From Litomosoides sigmodontis (taxonomy: Eukaryota; Nematoda; Chromadorea; Rhabditida; Onchocercidae): DNA of 64,000 bases. Both the position numbers and the translations under genes were made by a program. The stretch covers positions 9,219,398 through 9,283,397 of the forward strand of contig OY718808.1 of NCBI GenBank assembly GCA_963070105.1. Direction: 5' to 3'. The notes under the pieces are model-generated. The model ran no database searches. It was not told the origin of the DNA and worked only from the letters and a program-made list of their open reading frames with translations. Shown here in pieces: positions 12,401-26,100 of the stretch (positions are counted from its first letter, which is position 1; each line of letters opens with the position of its first letter).

Positions 12401-12717
12401 AGCATGCTTCTTCACTTTAAACATCTTTGCGACGTTATCGCAAAACAAATGCTATCCCACACCACTCCCTGAATGTTTTCATTTATCGGATGTTTTAGTA
12501 AGGAAAGATAAAAGCATTTATGCAGTTGTACTGTTATTTGTTACAGAACGCAATAAATTAAAAGTTGATGTAATATTTTCTTCTATCGACAACGTATTTA
12601 TTTATTTTATTAATATTTTTTTCGTTTTTCAAAAATATCATCTTGGGGATGATGTGTACTTTGAATTAAATTTACGCCTTACTCTGTATCATCATTTATT
12701 GCGCGCGGGAATTTTTT
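9404..12717 (+). repeat. Direct duplication unit, copy 2 (desaturase gene plus flanks)
   Basis: Second copy of the unit at 3629-6950, in the same orientation. It holds a full set of exons and introns, so it arose from DNA and not from a retrocopied mRNA. Confidence 0.95.
10166..12236 (+). CDS. SCD: Delta-9 stearoyl-CoA desaturase, copy B
   Basis: Ten exons at the same places as copy A: 10166-10315, 10648-10768, 10836-10966, 11055-11137, 11226-11348, 11446-11556, 11650-11752, 11868-12032, 12090-12131 and 12192-12236, encoding 357 residues. All three histidine boxes (HRLWSH, HRCHH, HNYHH) are intact, so it should be an active acyl-CoA delta-9 desaturase. Compared with copy A I find only one amino-acid change in the whole protein, Met341 to Leu (ATG at 6345, TTG at 12123), plus two silent changes (CTG/TTG at 5554/11332 and GAA/GAG in the last exon). 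The two GC-AG introns are kept. The upstream 760 bp is also duplicated, so both copies probably share regulation. A polyadenylation signal is at 12552. Confidence 0.94.
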
Positions 12718-13665
12718 CCGAGTATGCAATAAATGTGGGGATGTAGGGTAAGGCAAAGTAGAAAAAATAATAAAAGTTTTAACATTCCGGTTATTCTACC
12801 ACAGTTTATTATAACCGTTGTTGAGGTTTTTTTAATTAACTAGAGGCTTTTGAGCAGTGTTAGAAGTGTTAGGAGCTCTTTTTTCGTTCAAAAGAAGTGA
12901 AAACAATTTTCTTCATTCATCGGTGCGAACAGGGTCAACCATCAGTTAGAGGTTTGTTTATGCTCTACTGATGAAGAAATCGTGCATGTCCTCTACTCGA
13001 AACAACTAACAGATTTGAGGCAATCCGATTGTTCCATCACACTTAAATGACTCCTAGGAATTATAAATAATTAGCATATTTCAATGTGTTTGATTGCGCT
13101 AATATTTTTAGCATTTTTATTTGAATTATTGAAGTATAAAATTTACGGCGTGAAATTTCACTATTAAAAGATGTCTTCATAAATTTGTTGTTTGGATCAT
13201 GTTACTTAAACAATTGATGTGATTGTTGCACGAACGATTTACATATACGTCAAAATGTACCAAAAAGAAAAAACATCTTTTTAAATCATTTTTTTCCTTT
13301 TTATTGGATTTATTCTGCGATTATTTTGAAGTATTGAGGAGTTGAATTAAATTAGCGAATATTTTCTCTTCAACTTTATTATTCCTCTTCATCGCACTGA
13401 ACATAAAAATCAAATATCAATTCGGCGAAACAACACATCATGGAACTGACTGATTTACGGCAGTTCGATTCCGTTACACAGGAGTGATCCCTTGGTGGAT
13501 TAGAAGTGATCCTTTGAAAAAAAAAAATGAATTCGAGCTGAATTAGCTTTCAAGCAGTATAATATTTTTTTTATTACGGTTACAGTCTAATATAATTACA
13601 GTATAAATATAATATTTTAGGTTTAGTATTAAACATTTTTTTTCGCATGCGGAACAATTTCACGG
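12237..13665. other. 3'UTR of desaturase copy B, then AT-rich intergenic DNA
   Basis: The duplicated unit ends about 12717. From there to the zinc-finger stop at 13666 (minus strand) the sequence is AT-rich, without coding signals or recognisable repeats. Confidence 0.6.
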
Positions 13666-14481
<816 letters not shown>

Positions 14482-15029
14482 CTAAATTTATATGAAATTA
14501 TTCATTACAACGTATTACGATGTCATATTTTCTTCCTTTGATAAACATACTGTCGTGTGAATGCATGAGTGGAAGAGGAAGAGGAAAAGGAGGTGAATGA
14601 AATACATGTTGATTGATGCAATGTCTTGCTACTTTTGAAATTTTATGAACATACTGAATAATCAACGAAAAAAAGCCACGCACGCATTCACTGTTACTAC
14701 AATAAGGGAATTTTCCATTGAATCAACAAACATAGTAACTTACTCCTAATTAATTAGATAGCAGTGGCTTTTAAAAACGCTTACATTCCTTATTTCGAAA
14801 TAACTGAAATGCTACTAACGGAATAAAATTTGAGAGAGAAAATTTGGAAGAAGTATCCAAAACTTTATTCAGGAACTGTCAAACTATCGTTTCTGTACAT
14901 ATATTGGTGGATTAAACTTGCTTCTGACGATAAAATTAATTCTTCATAATTTAATTCACAAAATTCACGTTTAATTCTTCGTAAAAATTTAATTTCGATT
15001 ATTACAGTTTATTGGAACATAATTTATGC

Positions 15030-15310
15030 AAAGATTTGGCAACATTTTGTACTCAATTTCATTCCAAAAATTTTGCTACATTTGCGGATTATTCAACACC
15101 CACTATTAGGTCAAAAAACGGAGAAAAAAAAGAATTACTCAGGAGAGCATAGCTTGAAGCCTCCTTCAACTTCATTAAGCGGACTGGATCAAACGGTTGA
15201 GAAATGAAAGTCAGATTCAGTTCTCAGCTGTCAGAATCCGATCGTTCACGTTGTTGGCTACGTTATATGTGCCTCCGTAAAATCCCAAAATCGATCGCAT
15301 GCATTACCAC
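15030..15310 (-). repeat. Dispersed repeat family, copy 1 (inverted)
   Basis: Its reverse complement aligns with 19450-19735 over most of its length. Shared blocks include gaattactca and agcatag, then cggttgag/aaatga, then gattcagtt and ctgtcagaat. Similarity is imperfect (I estimate 70-80 percent), so it is an old element. Confidence 0.7.
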
Positions 15311-15484
15311 AACTTTCGATTATCCTCCTTATGGAAGAGAAGACGCAAGTTCTCATCAGCCTGCAACTGTCTGAGGTAAGTGCATATGCTCAACAATTTA
15401 AATACTTTATGAAGTTGTTGTTGGTTCTTAAACGAAGGAAGTGTGGCTGTTGAGCGTAAATAAATGTATTATCATAATTTAATC

Positions 15485-15675
15485 CGTTGCTACTGATCTG
15501 ATCATTCCAGTTGTTGGTCGTGTCATACGTACTGATAAGGTTACATCCTGACAGCCGCTAGTTTAATCTACAATCCTTCAAATCATTTTCAACCATTTTC
15601 ACTGAATGAAGTTCACGAAACCTTCACTGCGCTCTGCTGAGTAATTCTCTCTCTGTTCTTATTACAGATGGTTAC
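15485..15675 (+). repeat. Dispersed repeat family, copy 2
   Basis: Same family in the opposite orientation to copy 1, sharing the ctgacagccgc, caaatcattttcaacc and gagtaattctctctctgttctt blocks with 19540-19670. Together with copy 1 it forms an inverted pair around a loop of about 175 bp. Confidence 0.65.
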
Positions 15676-16537
15676 AAAAATTATGAGCACATGAAAAATA
15701 ATTTAACGAACAGTTTAAACTCTGGTCTTGATTGCAGCATGCAAGACAGCTCTACTGTGAGGCAGTAACTGCTTCCTATTTTGTTCGAGATGGAACTTTC
15801 TTCTCCGTACCAATTTCGAGGAAAACTTAATTTGAAGGATGGGAGGGGTTTCTCTTCATAACTTGTATATCCATAGATGAAATATATGTTTTCCAGTCTA
15901 TTGCAAGTGTGATTCCTCCATTGTTGTGCCTCAGAGTAATCTTCTCTTGCATTTATTATTATACTTCTCAATTTCGCTACAAGTCACAATTCCCATAAAC
16001 GGAAAAGGAATTTAGCTTTGTTGATATTTCTACGCAGATTTTCACTACCATGGCAACACGAAAGCAATTACTTCGTTGCTATCAGTTCATATCGTCAAAC
16101 TCAAGAGTGATCCGACTTTGTGGATATTTCATTCGCTGCTGTGAGGAAGCAAATGATTAGGTAAGTTGAGGATCATGCTGGACATCTGGTCATTAGCAAG
16201 GCAACACTATTTAGAAGAGTCTCGAAAAGGGACTGTGCGACAACATGGAACTGCTTCCTCCTACGCCAGTCTTATTGGTGATTCCTTTTATTGAGTAGGA
16301 TGAGATAATATCTGAGCACAGTAGCTTATTAACTTGCATCTGATAGACAATTTAAAATTGGCTAGAAATAGGCCTGAATGAATTAAAGACGTTGATCAAC
16401 AAATATTTGTAGTATAATATTTGCAGTTTAGTTCACAGATAGGTGCAATCAGTGCAGGTAAAAATGTCTGTGTGAGAAAAGGATCTGACACCATCATTCG
16501 GACAATATTGTCGGGAAATTTGTTCTTTTTCTTCCAG

Positions 16538-18964
16538 GAAGCGATTCACAAACGAGCGATAGACGTCTAGTTATTTGTGGAAGTAAAAATTGCGTAAGTT
16601 ACTACATGAAGTTTTGCTCGCTCGGTAAAGGGAAAATTTGCAGTTAAATTTATTTTAAGCTAAAATGTCAAGGAAAAGTTGTATGTAAAGTATTAGGCTT
16701 AGCAAATGAGGAAGTTAGCATCATCTACGCTCTTTTAGTTCGTCACTTTGCAATGTTGTGTTTTTGTTAATTGGTAGAGGGTGGTGATGTGTGAAAAGTG
16801 GTGGGGCTTTTTTGGTCGCAAAAATGAGGTACCAATCTTTTTGCAGGGAAAGACATCAATAATACTACGATTCTTGAATCGAAACGAAGACCCAAAATCG
16901 ACCATTGCCTTAGAGTACACATATGGACGACGAATTCGAGGAAAGGTATTGCGCTTGCTTGTGTTGACGAATCGTCTATTGCAATATTTTGGCGAATTGT
17001 TGCTTGCTTAGCAATGATAGCACTAACTAGGAATTGGATCTCTGCCTTATTAGTAATTAAATTTGAAAATTAAATTTCTAGGCGAAAGATGTTGGACACA
17101 TATGGGAATTGGGAGGTGGAACAACTTTGTGCAATCTTCTACAAATACCGCTTTCTATCAATTACATACAGTAAGTGGTAGTCATGTTAACTGTACGTGT
17201 ACGAGCGGCTAATTAATTGCAGGCCTTTATCATTACTGTAACTAAAGTGTCAGCTTGCTTTTTGACCTGAAATGCTTGCAGCAAAGTTTGTATTCTCTTT
17301 GGATATCATCATAGGTGACTGCTTAACTCTAAGAACTATCCCAGTGATAGTTCTACCCTATCGATATGCAACTAAATTTCTCCTTTAGGCAGTGTTCTAT
17401 GATAATTGTTATCGACTTAACTGCTCCTTACGATATGTGGAAGACATTTCATACCTTACTGGACAATGCTCGCATAGTCGTCGACAATGCCATGCAACAG
17501 CGTTTCAAGGGGTCATCCAACAGTTATGAATCATTTATGGTTGATAGGAAGGCAGCCTTTAAAGAGCATAAGGTATCGGCTTGAACCTTTCATAAAAGAT
17601 TTTCTTTTAGAATTTAAGAAAGCTGTTTTATTAGTGCAAGTTCTATGAAGTGTGAAGGTGTAAATTTCCAAAGCAATCAACAAATTGGTGGCAATAGAGT
17701 TTAGATCAAATCGATTTGAATTTTCAAGCTTTCAAAATATAGATTGTTCTAAAGATATATGCTTTAGACATGGTAATCATATTACACCTTATTAAAATAA
17801 TTTCAGGATGCGGAGTACATCAATCCATTCCCGATACCATTGATTCTTCTCGGTGCGAAATATGATAAATTCCAGGTTCTTATCATTTTTTGAGCATCAT
17901 ATGGGAAGGGAAGGTAGTTTTGACATTTAAAGGAACTAATCACTTGCCTGCAGGATTTCGAACCTGAACAACGGAAAAATATATGTAAATTCCTTCGCTT
18001 CATGGCACATGTGAATGGAGCTACTCTTGCAGTACAGTTTTTACTTATTTTAATATGTCATTCTATAAATAAGTTTTGCTTGCCGCCTAGTACTGCAAAA
18101 AAGTGGGACTGTGTAGTAAAAGTAAAAGGTGTTTGATAGCAATGCTTTAGATTATACGCTGCCTAAAACAGGTTAGTTTCGATTGACTTAATGTTTACAC
18201 GATACAGATGTTCAGTAACAAAATGGAGAATTTGATAACTAAAGTTCGAGCTCTCATCAGCAGCGTTGTTTTCGGCACTACAACTCCAAAAACGATTTGC
18301 ACTGATCACAACAAGCCATTATTAGTACCTCACGGAGTTGACTCACTAATGGTTTAGTTACATCCTTTGCTTTTTACAACTTCAGAAAGAGTAGGGAGTG
18401 TTTGAAGAAAATTTCCAGATGAAAATTGAGATACTATAGGCTCTGAACGAGAAGAATTAAAAAATTTCATCAAGTTTGAGTGATTAGTGAGGATAAGTAT
18501 TTCTAGGATATTGGAGCTCCTCCTCTTATCAACTCACCGTTATCGATTATTGGAGCTACGAATCCTCGTGATCTGTGGCACGAAGCATATGTGGAGCTTT
18601 TTCCAGCAAAAGTATGCCAACTGTTTTCTGACATTAATGAATTCCTACCAATTATCACCTCTTTGCACTCATTACTATTTGAGGAGAAGCAAAACGGACG
18701 GGAAGATAATCCAGCCGAGGATGTGCAACATAGAGAGCCGGAAATTGATGAACTGATCGAACAGCGTACTCGGGTATGGCAATTGACAATTCCAGAACTG
18801 CTGCTTTTTTCCTTACTACTATTCACAGCCTTGGATTGATGAATAATATTTAGGAACTTGAGCAATACATGCGACACAAGAAGGATCGAGCTGCACTAGA
18901 AGCCAAAACACAACAAGTAGCAGTCCACTATCATAATGAACTTCGAGGAAACTTAGAGATGTAG
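16538..18964 (+). CDS. xbx-1: Cytoplasmic dynein-2 light intermediate chain (XBX-1/DYNC2LI1), 5' end uncertain
   Basis: Nine exons are supported: 16538-16593, 16847-16945, 17082-17170, 17389-17572, 17807-17875, 17954-18031, 18208-18351, 18507-18773 and 18854-18964 (stop TAG). The product is the light intermediate chain of the dynein that drives retrograde intraflagellar transport in cilia. The P-loop GSKNCGKT is split by the first intron. It is followed by [14 protein letters not shown] [56 protein letters not shown], and late motifs VDSLM/IGAPP and [12 protein letters not shown], all in the DYNC2LI1 order and unlike dynein-1 LIC. The tail is charged ([10 protein letters not shown]). The segment 18603-18672 could be a short retained intron. 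The N-terminal exon or exons before 16538 are not certain. Confidence 0.9.
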
Positions 18965-19449
18965 CATTAGCATCAGTCAGCAGCAGGAAAGTGGGACTAG
19001 AATCTTATCTTAAAAAGAGAAATTGATGATTTAAGCGACTAACATGCAGCTTTCTCGATAGCATGTTCAGTATCTTTCCATATGCGCACAAGAATTTGTG
19101 TTTCATTTTGATCACATAAAAAACAGGTAACTGCAATGTACGGTAAATTATATCATCAAAAATATCGTATGCTTAAAAGAGCTATTGAAAGCTGACGTTG
19201 AAGCAAGCGGTGCTTGCCATCTATATTTCTTTTTTTTCCTTTCTTCATAAAAAGTAAAGAAATAAATATGAATTTAAAATAAGAAGTTTCAATTCACATA
19301 ATTCGCTTCGCTTTAACATGAGCGGAGATAAGTGTGATTGATATTAGCTCTGATTTTTCTTTCTTTGCTCACTTTCTTCTATCCAAACTGATATTTTATG
19401 AATTACATTTAAATAGTGCACACTTAAATGAATTTATCACAGCCTTAAC

Positions 19450-19735
19450 TTGTTGCTGTTGCTTTGAACACTTATTAGGGAGCTCTTATCATCGTCAGAG
19501 CACGTAAAACGTAATCAACAACGGAAGTGATTGAATTCTGACAGCCGCCAACTGAATCTAACTTTAATTTTTTAAATCATTTTTCAACCGTTTCATTCAG
19601 TCGACTGATGAAGTTGAAAGAATCTTCAAACTATGCTCCCTTGAGTAATTCTGTCTCTGTTCTTTGACCCAATAGCGGCTGTTGAACAATTCGCATTGCA
19701 AAGTTTTTGAAATGAAGCTGCGTAGAAATGTTGCC
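19450..19735 (+). repeat. Dispersed repeat family, copy 3
   Basis: Aligns directly with 15485-15675 and, reversed, with 15030-15310 (see the shared ctgacagccgc and gagtaattct...tctctgttctt blocks). No open reading frame was seen, so it is probably a non-autonomous element. Confidence 0.7.
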
Positions 19736-19891
19736 AGTGTTCTGCTTACGTTCCAGTGCTGTGCAATATAATTAAAGTTAAATTATTAAATATAAAGAAT
19801 TAAACAGCCATTGGTACGGTTGCACTGTTAAGCGCAGACTGTTAATTCACAGTATGCGCAAAAATTCAATATATATGCTGAATACATATAT

Positions 19892-19914
19892 TTCAATAGA
19901 TTTAATCTATTGAA
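19892..19914. repeat. Short perfect inverted repeat
   Basis: Arms ttcaatagatt and aatctattgaa around one central T. The half-site ttcaatagatta recurs at about 19997. Confidence 0.8.
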
Positions 19915-21424
19915 TCATTTCAAAACACGATGGTAATATTACCAAGAGTTTCAAGAATGGAAAACGTTTATCTCCTACAGCTGAATGTCTAAGTTATTCA
20001 ATAGATTAAGGTTAGTTAACAGTTGGCATTGCATATTACAAATAACTTTTTAAATTTTTATGCAAATTTTTTTTTTACAATTTATAAATGAAAATTAAAC
20101 GACTACGACCAGACGAAGTATGAGAGGCGGGTGATATTCAACGATGTAAGCATTTTATTTGCATATAAAATTTTTGTTCATTTCGGAAAACGTAAGTTTC
20201 GCATTTTTTAAAAGTTTCGCATTTTTTGTTAAAAAGCAAATAAGTTAAACAGAAACTGGTCGGTTCTCTTTGCATTGACTACCAGTAAGTGAGAATACAC
20301 TTATCGGAGCTCTTATGCTATCCAAGCAAAATTCAATTAAACAGAAACGGCTCATTTAATACTGACTGACATTCCTATCTCTCTCAGTGCTACTAATCCA
20401 TCGTTTCCATACTGTCGCTATTTCAGTACTCTCAGATAGATATCAGTGAAACTGTCAGAGTTACATTAATGAAACTATTAGTCCATCTATTTATGCCAGA
20501 ACTTTGGCTTTGTGAGAATGACCTCTTCAGTTCAAATGGCGCTCTTGTGCTACACAAGCAAAGAAATGAATTGCAGCCCTTTTTTAGGTGATATAGTAGA
20601 ATTTCAAACATTCCTATTACAATTCGTGAATGCGAGGTAAGCTCTCTATTGCTTTCTTCTCCCAACGATCTTTTAAATCACAGTCGGCTCATGCAAAGCA
20701 TATATGATGTCGAATTGCAGCTCTTGATAAATTTTAACGTTTCAAATGTTCCCTCCATTTGGAATTCTTTTTCATTGCAAAATGAATATTTAGACGTGAA
20801 AAAATTTGTTCAAAGAATTTTAATAACACTTGCGATTAAAATGATTTTGTCTATTTTAAAAGTAATACCAAAGTGTAAATTGTTTTCCTGAAAAAATTGT
20901 TGTTTGGAAAACCGCTAATTTGTTAATTTGTCATTTAAAAATCGTTAATTGGCTAATTTAATTATCGACAGATGCATCATCCATTGTTTCCCTACAAAAT
21001 GGAAAGAGAGATGGATAAGAGATTTCTTTCTTAAAATAACAAAAGGCAGTTATAAACTCTGTCTCTTATTGCTCTCTTTCGATTACAATTCTTTTTCTTC
21101 TTCTCACTACTGCTTTTCTAACTTTGAAAATCTCTTAACCGATAACTTAATCCCTCAGATGACAGCAATGTTACGGATTAGGAGACTTTCAGAAACGAAA
21201 AAAAAAAACAAAAACCAAAGTCTTTCAGGCAGTACCCTAACGGTCATTTCATTACAGATGCAATCATTAAACTTATAGCTAATATTGATTAACTATCATT
21301 TTTTAATATGAAATTAAAGATTATTTGACTAGTGAGAAAGCAATTAGTTGTATTATTTGCTGAGAACTGGCGAAACGATTGCAATAGATGAGTCATTCTT
21401 CTCGGACAATTTTTTTTTCTCAAC

Positions 21425-21470
21425 TTTTGATCAAATCAAATATCAAATTTTGATCAAATCAAGTATCAAA
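21425..21470. repeat. Two-unit tandem repeat of 23 bp
   Basis: The unit ttttgatcaaatcaarTATCAAA occurs twice in a row with one base difference. Confidence 0.8.
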
Positions 21471-23196
21471 TTTTTTTCTCAAATTTGCTCAGCAGTTAAA
21501 TAGTGCCAAATTAACGGTTTTTCGATTAACAGCCTCCGTTCTACTTTATATTTCACATGCAATGCATAGAAAGTCAAATTTCGCAATGTGATAAAATTTC
21601 AAAATTTCATTTGCACTGTCTGTGCACTCAGAATACCTGACCTGTACTGCAAAAAAAAAAAAGAATATGACGGTGCACAATTTGTAGCACAACAGTACTA
21701 CAACTGCACACTCCCTTCCCGATCGGAGACATGAAGGAGTTTTAAAGTAAATTTTTAAAAGATCGCAATAAGTCGATTTGTCACAACAAACAGGTTTCGC
21801 CACATGTCTTTCTTCTCTGCCTTTTCTTCATTTGCCTATTTAACTATCGTTTTGTTCAATGTTCAACAAATCCATTGTCTTAAAATCGTTTTGTTCAAGT
21901 ATTATTATGTTTGCGTGCGGATAAATTGAAATTGAATCGTTCAATTGCTCAAACTTTTAACCACTCACGCCTTTCATCTTCATTTCATTTCTACTATTAA
22001 TTTTCATCACTCATTAAATTGGCTTAACGTTACAATAGCAATTTATTCATCACTATCTGTTTCACGTACTACCTAGGATTTTATCGTTTCTCATCTCTCA
22101 CTTACACACCATGTTCAATTCAATTTTGACCTGTCCACTTCCGATTCCACACTGCATTGTTTTCCATATCAGGCGTTATAGATTTTCTTGATAATTCCAG
22201 TTCATCAATGAACTGAATTAAATTCGTCGTTTTGCGAGAAAGTTTCATTCTCCATTTTCCACGTCATTTTCACAATGCACCTCTTTCGTGCTTCTTGTTT
22301 TGACTCATTTCCATACGATTCTGATTAAGAGATGTTTATTTACTTAGTTAAAGTTAGAACATTAAAATACTTCGTACTTATGAACTAGCTTGCTAGTAAG
22401 CAGGAGAATCGTAGTATTCTGAAAGCTATCGAAAGAGCGAGCAGTATAAATAATTACTACTAATGGTTCTAATCTTTCCATTCATAAAGCATAGACAACA
22501 ATATGAAGTGACTTTAGGCACGCAAGTGCAAGCAAGGAGATACTTGTTTACTAGTTAAGCTAATTCCAAAGCTAATTTGTATTTAAATATCTGCTTCTCA
22601 CTTAATTATCACCACTCTTTGCTTAAAGTTCAGTCTAATAAACTCTTTTAGTTTCGTGAAATGCAATCAACAGGTTAAGTGTGCATGAAGAATGATTACG
22701 TGCATGCATGAATTCACGTTTTGCAATCATTTACATGCATACGCGTACCTCTTCCACACGTAACTTCGTTTTTTTTTTCCTTCAATCATCGAACGAGCGA
22801 TTGTAAATCGATGATCGTTGAAACTTTGAAAAGTGGCAGTGAATGTTAGTTAGTATAACAGTCAGTCGCTGTGTGCTTTTGTAGCGGGCAGTGATGTCTG
22901 ATTAATTGCACGATTAGTTGCAACCTTTCGCTGCAACTTCGAACTTAGAAGAACAGCCTTTTAGCTCCTACTCATTTATCCACGTGTCCTCATAACTCAT
23001 AGGTTGACCACTGGTTTCAGCAGCTTGTACGGAGCAACTACTCGTCAGTCATCACATCTCTTTCACTTTCTGAAAATTCAGCCTGTAAAGAAGTCTCTTT
23101 CAATCATCTGCTCTCTTAGGAATTTAGTTTGAAAAGTATCATTCGCAACACAATCGTCTACAATCCTTTTTCAGATATTGCATATTTACTGCAACA

Positions 23197-26100
23197 ATGT
23201 TATTTAGCATATTTATTTTGGTGACCTTCTTCGTTCAACCGTCCCGCGCCTTCCAGAAAATGATAAGTATTCAATTGTTTTATCGAGTAAAAGTACAGCT
23301 AACTGAGGTTGAGGATGATTTGATGAAGAGCTTTACTAATCAAGATTTTGCAGCATTTATAAATTAGTAGTAGTGATTGCAGGAGGAGGAAAAGGTGTGC
23401 AGGAAGTATCAATGGCCGCCACCTTCTGATAGTTATATGGGTAAGTATACACGCGCTGCAGTTACCTGTGATAATGGATTTTGCAGTGAAATTGGCAGGT
23501 AATTGTGTTCAGTAGTCATTTCATCAAATTTTTCTAGAGAAAATGTGAGAATGAACTTGTGAATTTTAAATATAATTTAAATGAATTTAGGAAGAAAGAA
23601 CGGAAGAGGTGAAAGTTAGCAAATTGCTAGCATTAATTGAATAAGCAAAGCTTCAAAGGTCTTTCATTCACTTCATGGATAAATAAATCTCTTGCAGAAG
23701 CATTTTGATCAGAGGGGGCAATGCGGTGGATGCATCAATCGCCTCGATGTTCTGTCTCGGTGTTACAAATCCTCAGAGTAGCGGTATCGGTGGTGGCTTC
23801 ATCATGACACTATACAATAGGTAGGTATTGCTTAAAACTGTCGCAAGCATTTTCAATTACTAATAAATTAGCTGAAATTATAAACAAACAACTTGTGGGG
23901 AAAGCCGAGAGAAAGTTAATACGAATTATAAAAAACTACAAGATTGCATCATTTAAGCGCCATGAGATGTTACATCTATATATCGTATATCTTTCAATCG
24001 GTTTCGACATCTGGCAATTGCTTACGTCATTTACAAGCTCTTTGGTAGTCTCCTGTTCTGCTAACAAAGGGACATTAAACTCTGCTTAGCCTCAACCACA
24101 CATCCTTTGTTCTTGGATACCACTGCACGACCTCAATCCACCATGATTTCGTCATTTGAATGCAACGAGCTTACTCAACAACCATCACTGTGTGCTGTAA
24201 CTCGTACCGTACTCCTCATGGTAAGCTTAAACATGCACACACGCACACGCAGACCGTTTCGGAAAAACCCGCCCGGATTTCGCTTTACCCATTGATTGCC
24301 CATGTTTGGCCAAACGATTTCAACACTTTCTCAACTACTCCTCCTCAATCCGGCCGAGAGCAATCCTCTTGTACCGTTAGGAAATCTCAATCCCCAACTG
24401 TTATCCCACTGCTTACCGTCCGGTCACTTAAACCCAATGAATTCCCAGTGAACCTTAGACATTGTTGAAATCATACAAATAATCAAGCGCAATCATTCAC
24501 AACACAACCAGCTTCTCTGCAGCAGCTTATTTCAACTCAGTTTAGGGAGAATCATGAGGAACTTACATTGGAGAGTTCCAATTAACAATTTAATAGTTTA
24601 CAGTCGAAATCGAAATTAATCAGGTGTATAAGTTTTTTTTTCCTTATTAAAGAGAGGTAGAATAAAGAGGATTTTCAGGACTGAAGGGAAATGCACCGTT
24701 ATTGATGCTAGGGAGACAGCACCTGAAAGGGCTCATCGCAATATGTTTGCCAATGATGAATTTGGTTCTAAATATGGTAAATTTAATGAGACAATATTCC
24801 AGAAAGAGGTATTTGATGCAGTGGTACCACTACCGCCAATGGCAATTTCAGGTTTTCGTGCAATAGCAACACCAGGAGAAATTGCTGGATACTGGCTTGC
24901 ATTCAAACGTTTCGGAAGTGGACAGGTGTCGTGGTATGATTTGATAAAACCGTCAATTGATCTGTGCCGGCAAGGAGTACCTGTGTCGATGTACCTTGGA
25001 TATGTGCTTGGTGTAAAGGAGAAACATTTCCGAACGTTGCCTTCTATGGCGTGAGTACTTCATAATCCCCTAGTTTCAGTGATAAAGCTAGATGCTACCA
25101 AAATGGCGGATAAAAGTATTAAATCTCTTTTTCATGCAGTTTGATTATAGGAGTTGGATTAACAATGATACCAATAAGGTATTTGTTGCCGGAGACATTA
25201 TTAAGAGACCGGAATTAGGGGATACACTAGAAAGACTCGCACTCAGTCCCGATCCGGTGGAGCTCTTCTATCGCGGAGAAATTGCTGAAACACTGGTCAA
25301 GGAAATTCAAAGCAATGGTTGGCTTCTTTTCTTTTACCCTCCCGAATTGTTGAGGGCGGCGAGTTAACGGGGAGCAGAGACGATGTGTTGGCGGAAATGA
25401 GTGGAATGAAGAAGACAGATAGTTAGGCTTTCAGGATTAGTTGGCTAATTTGAGCTTTGTTGAATTCCTGCTGACTTGACTGTTTAGTGAATTGAATTAA
25501 TGTTGGGTGTTAAATTAACGTGATGTGATGTAATAGTGTTTATCGAATTGCTTTAGGGGGAATTCTCACGATGAATGATTTTGCACAGTTCAGGCCAACG
25601 GTACACGAGCAGCCACTGGTCAATGATCATTTCTCAGGTGACCTTGCAATGTGCGGTCCACCACCTCCGTCTTCGTTCGCAGTTACTCAGCTAATTGTGT
25701 CCCTCATGGCTCGTCAGTTTTTTATTGCGGCATTAGCTTACCAATTTTGAAAATCTGCAGTAAATGTGACAGAATCGGAACTTGCATACTGGTAATATTG
25801 TGTTATGCTGCAGGATTTTATGGACCTAAGTCATCCAAGGAGGTGTTAGAAAGTGATCCGCTTTTCTACCATAGACTTATAGAAGCGCAAAAGTTTGCGT
25901 ATGCACAACGTACTCTCATGGGTTAGTTCGTTTCATTTTCACAACACTTCCTAGAAGATCATCACTGTAAATATTTTTAATTGCACAACGGAAGCGCATT
26001 CAAAATCAAACGTCACCATATTAATTCACACTGCTTTGAGTAAAATTTGAAAATTGATCAAATGACCACTGGTTCGACATCTCTTACGGCTTCTCTTCAT

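Larger units (their letters stand above)
14482..16537. other. Between zinc-finger gene and xbx-1; dispersed repeats
   Basis: Contains two copies of a dispersed repeat facing each other (15030-15310 and 15485-15675). Possible first exons of xbx-1 are at 15331-15375 (ATG, ending in a good gtaagt donor) and 16439-16457. Their phases fit the exon at 16538, but the short peptides show no conservation I can confirm. Confidence 0.45.
18965..23196. other. Intergenic, AT-rich, with repeats
   Basis: The xbx-1 polyadenylation signal aataaa is at 19261. A dispersed repeat lies at 19450-19735, an 11-bp-arm palindrome at 19892-19914 and a short tandem duplication at 21425-21470. Open frames such as 20649-20891 and 20949-21278 have no recognisable similarity. 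Confidence 0.55.

Noticed and set aside
23895..24468. Open frames inside the long GGT intron (23821-24678)
   Set aside because: No similarity to any family, and GGT exons 3 and 4 join in phase across the region without them.
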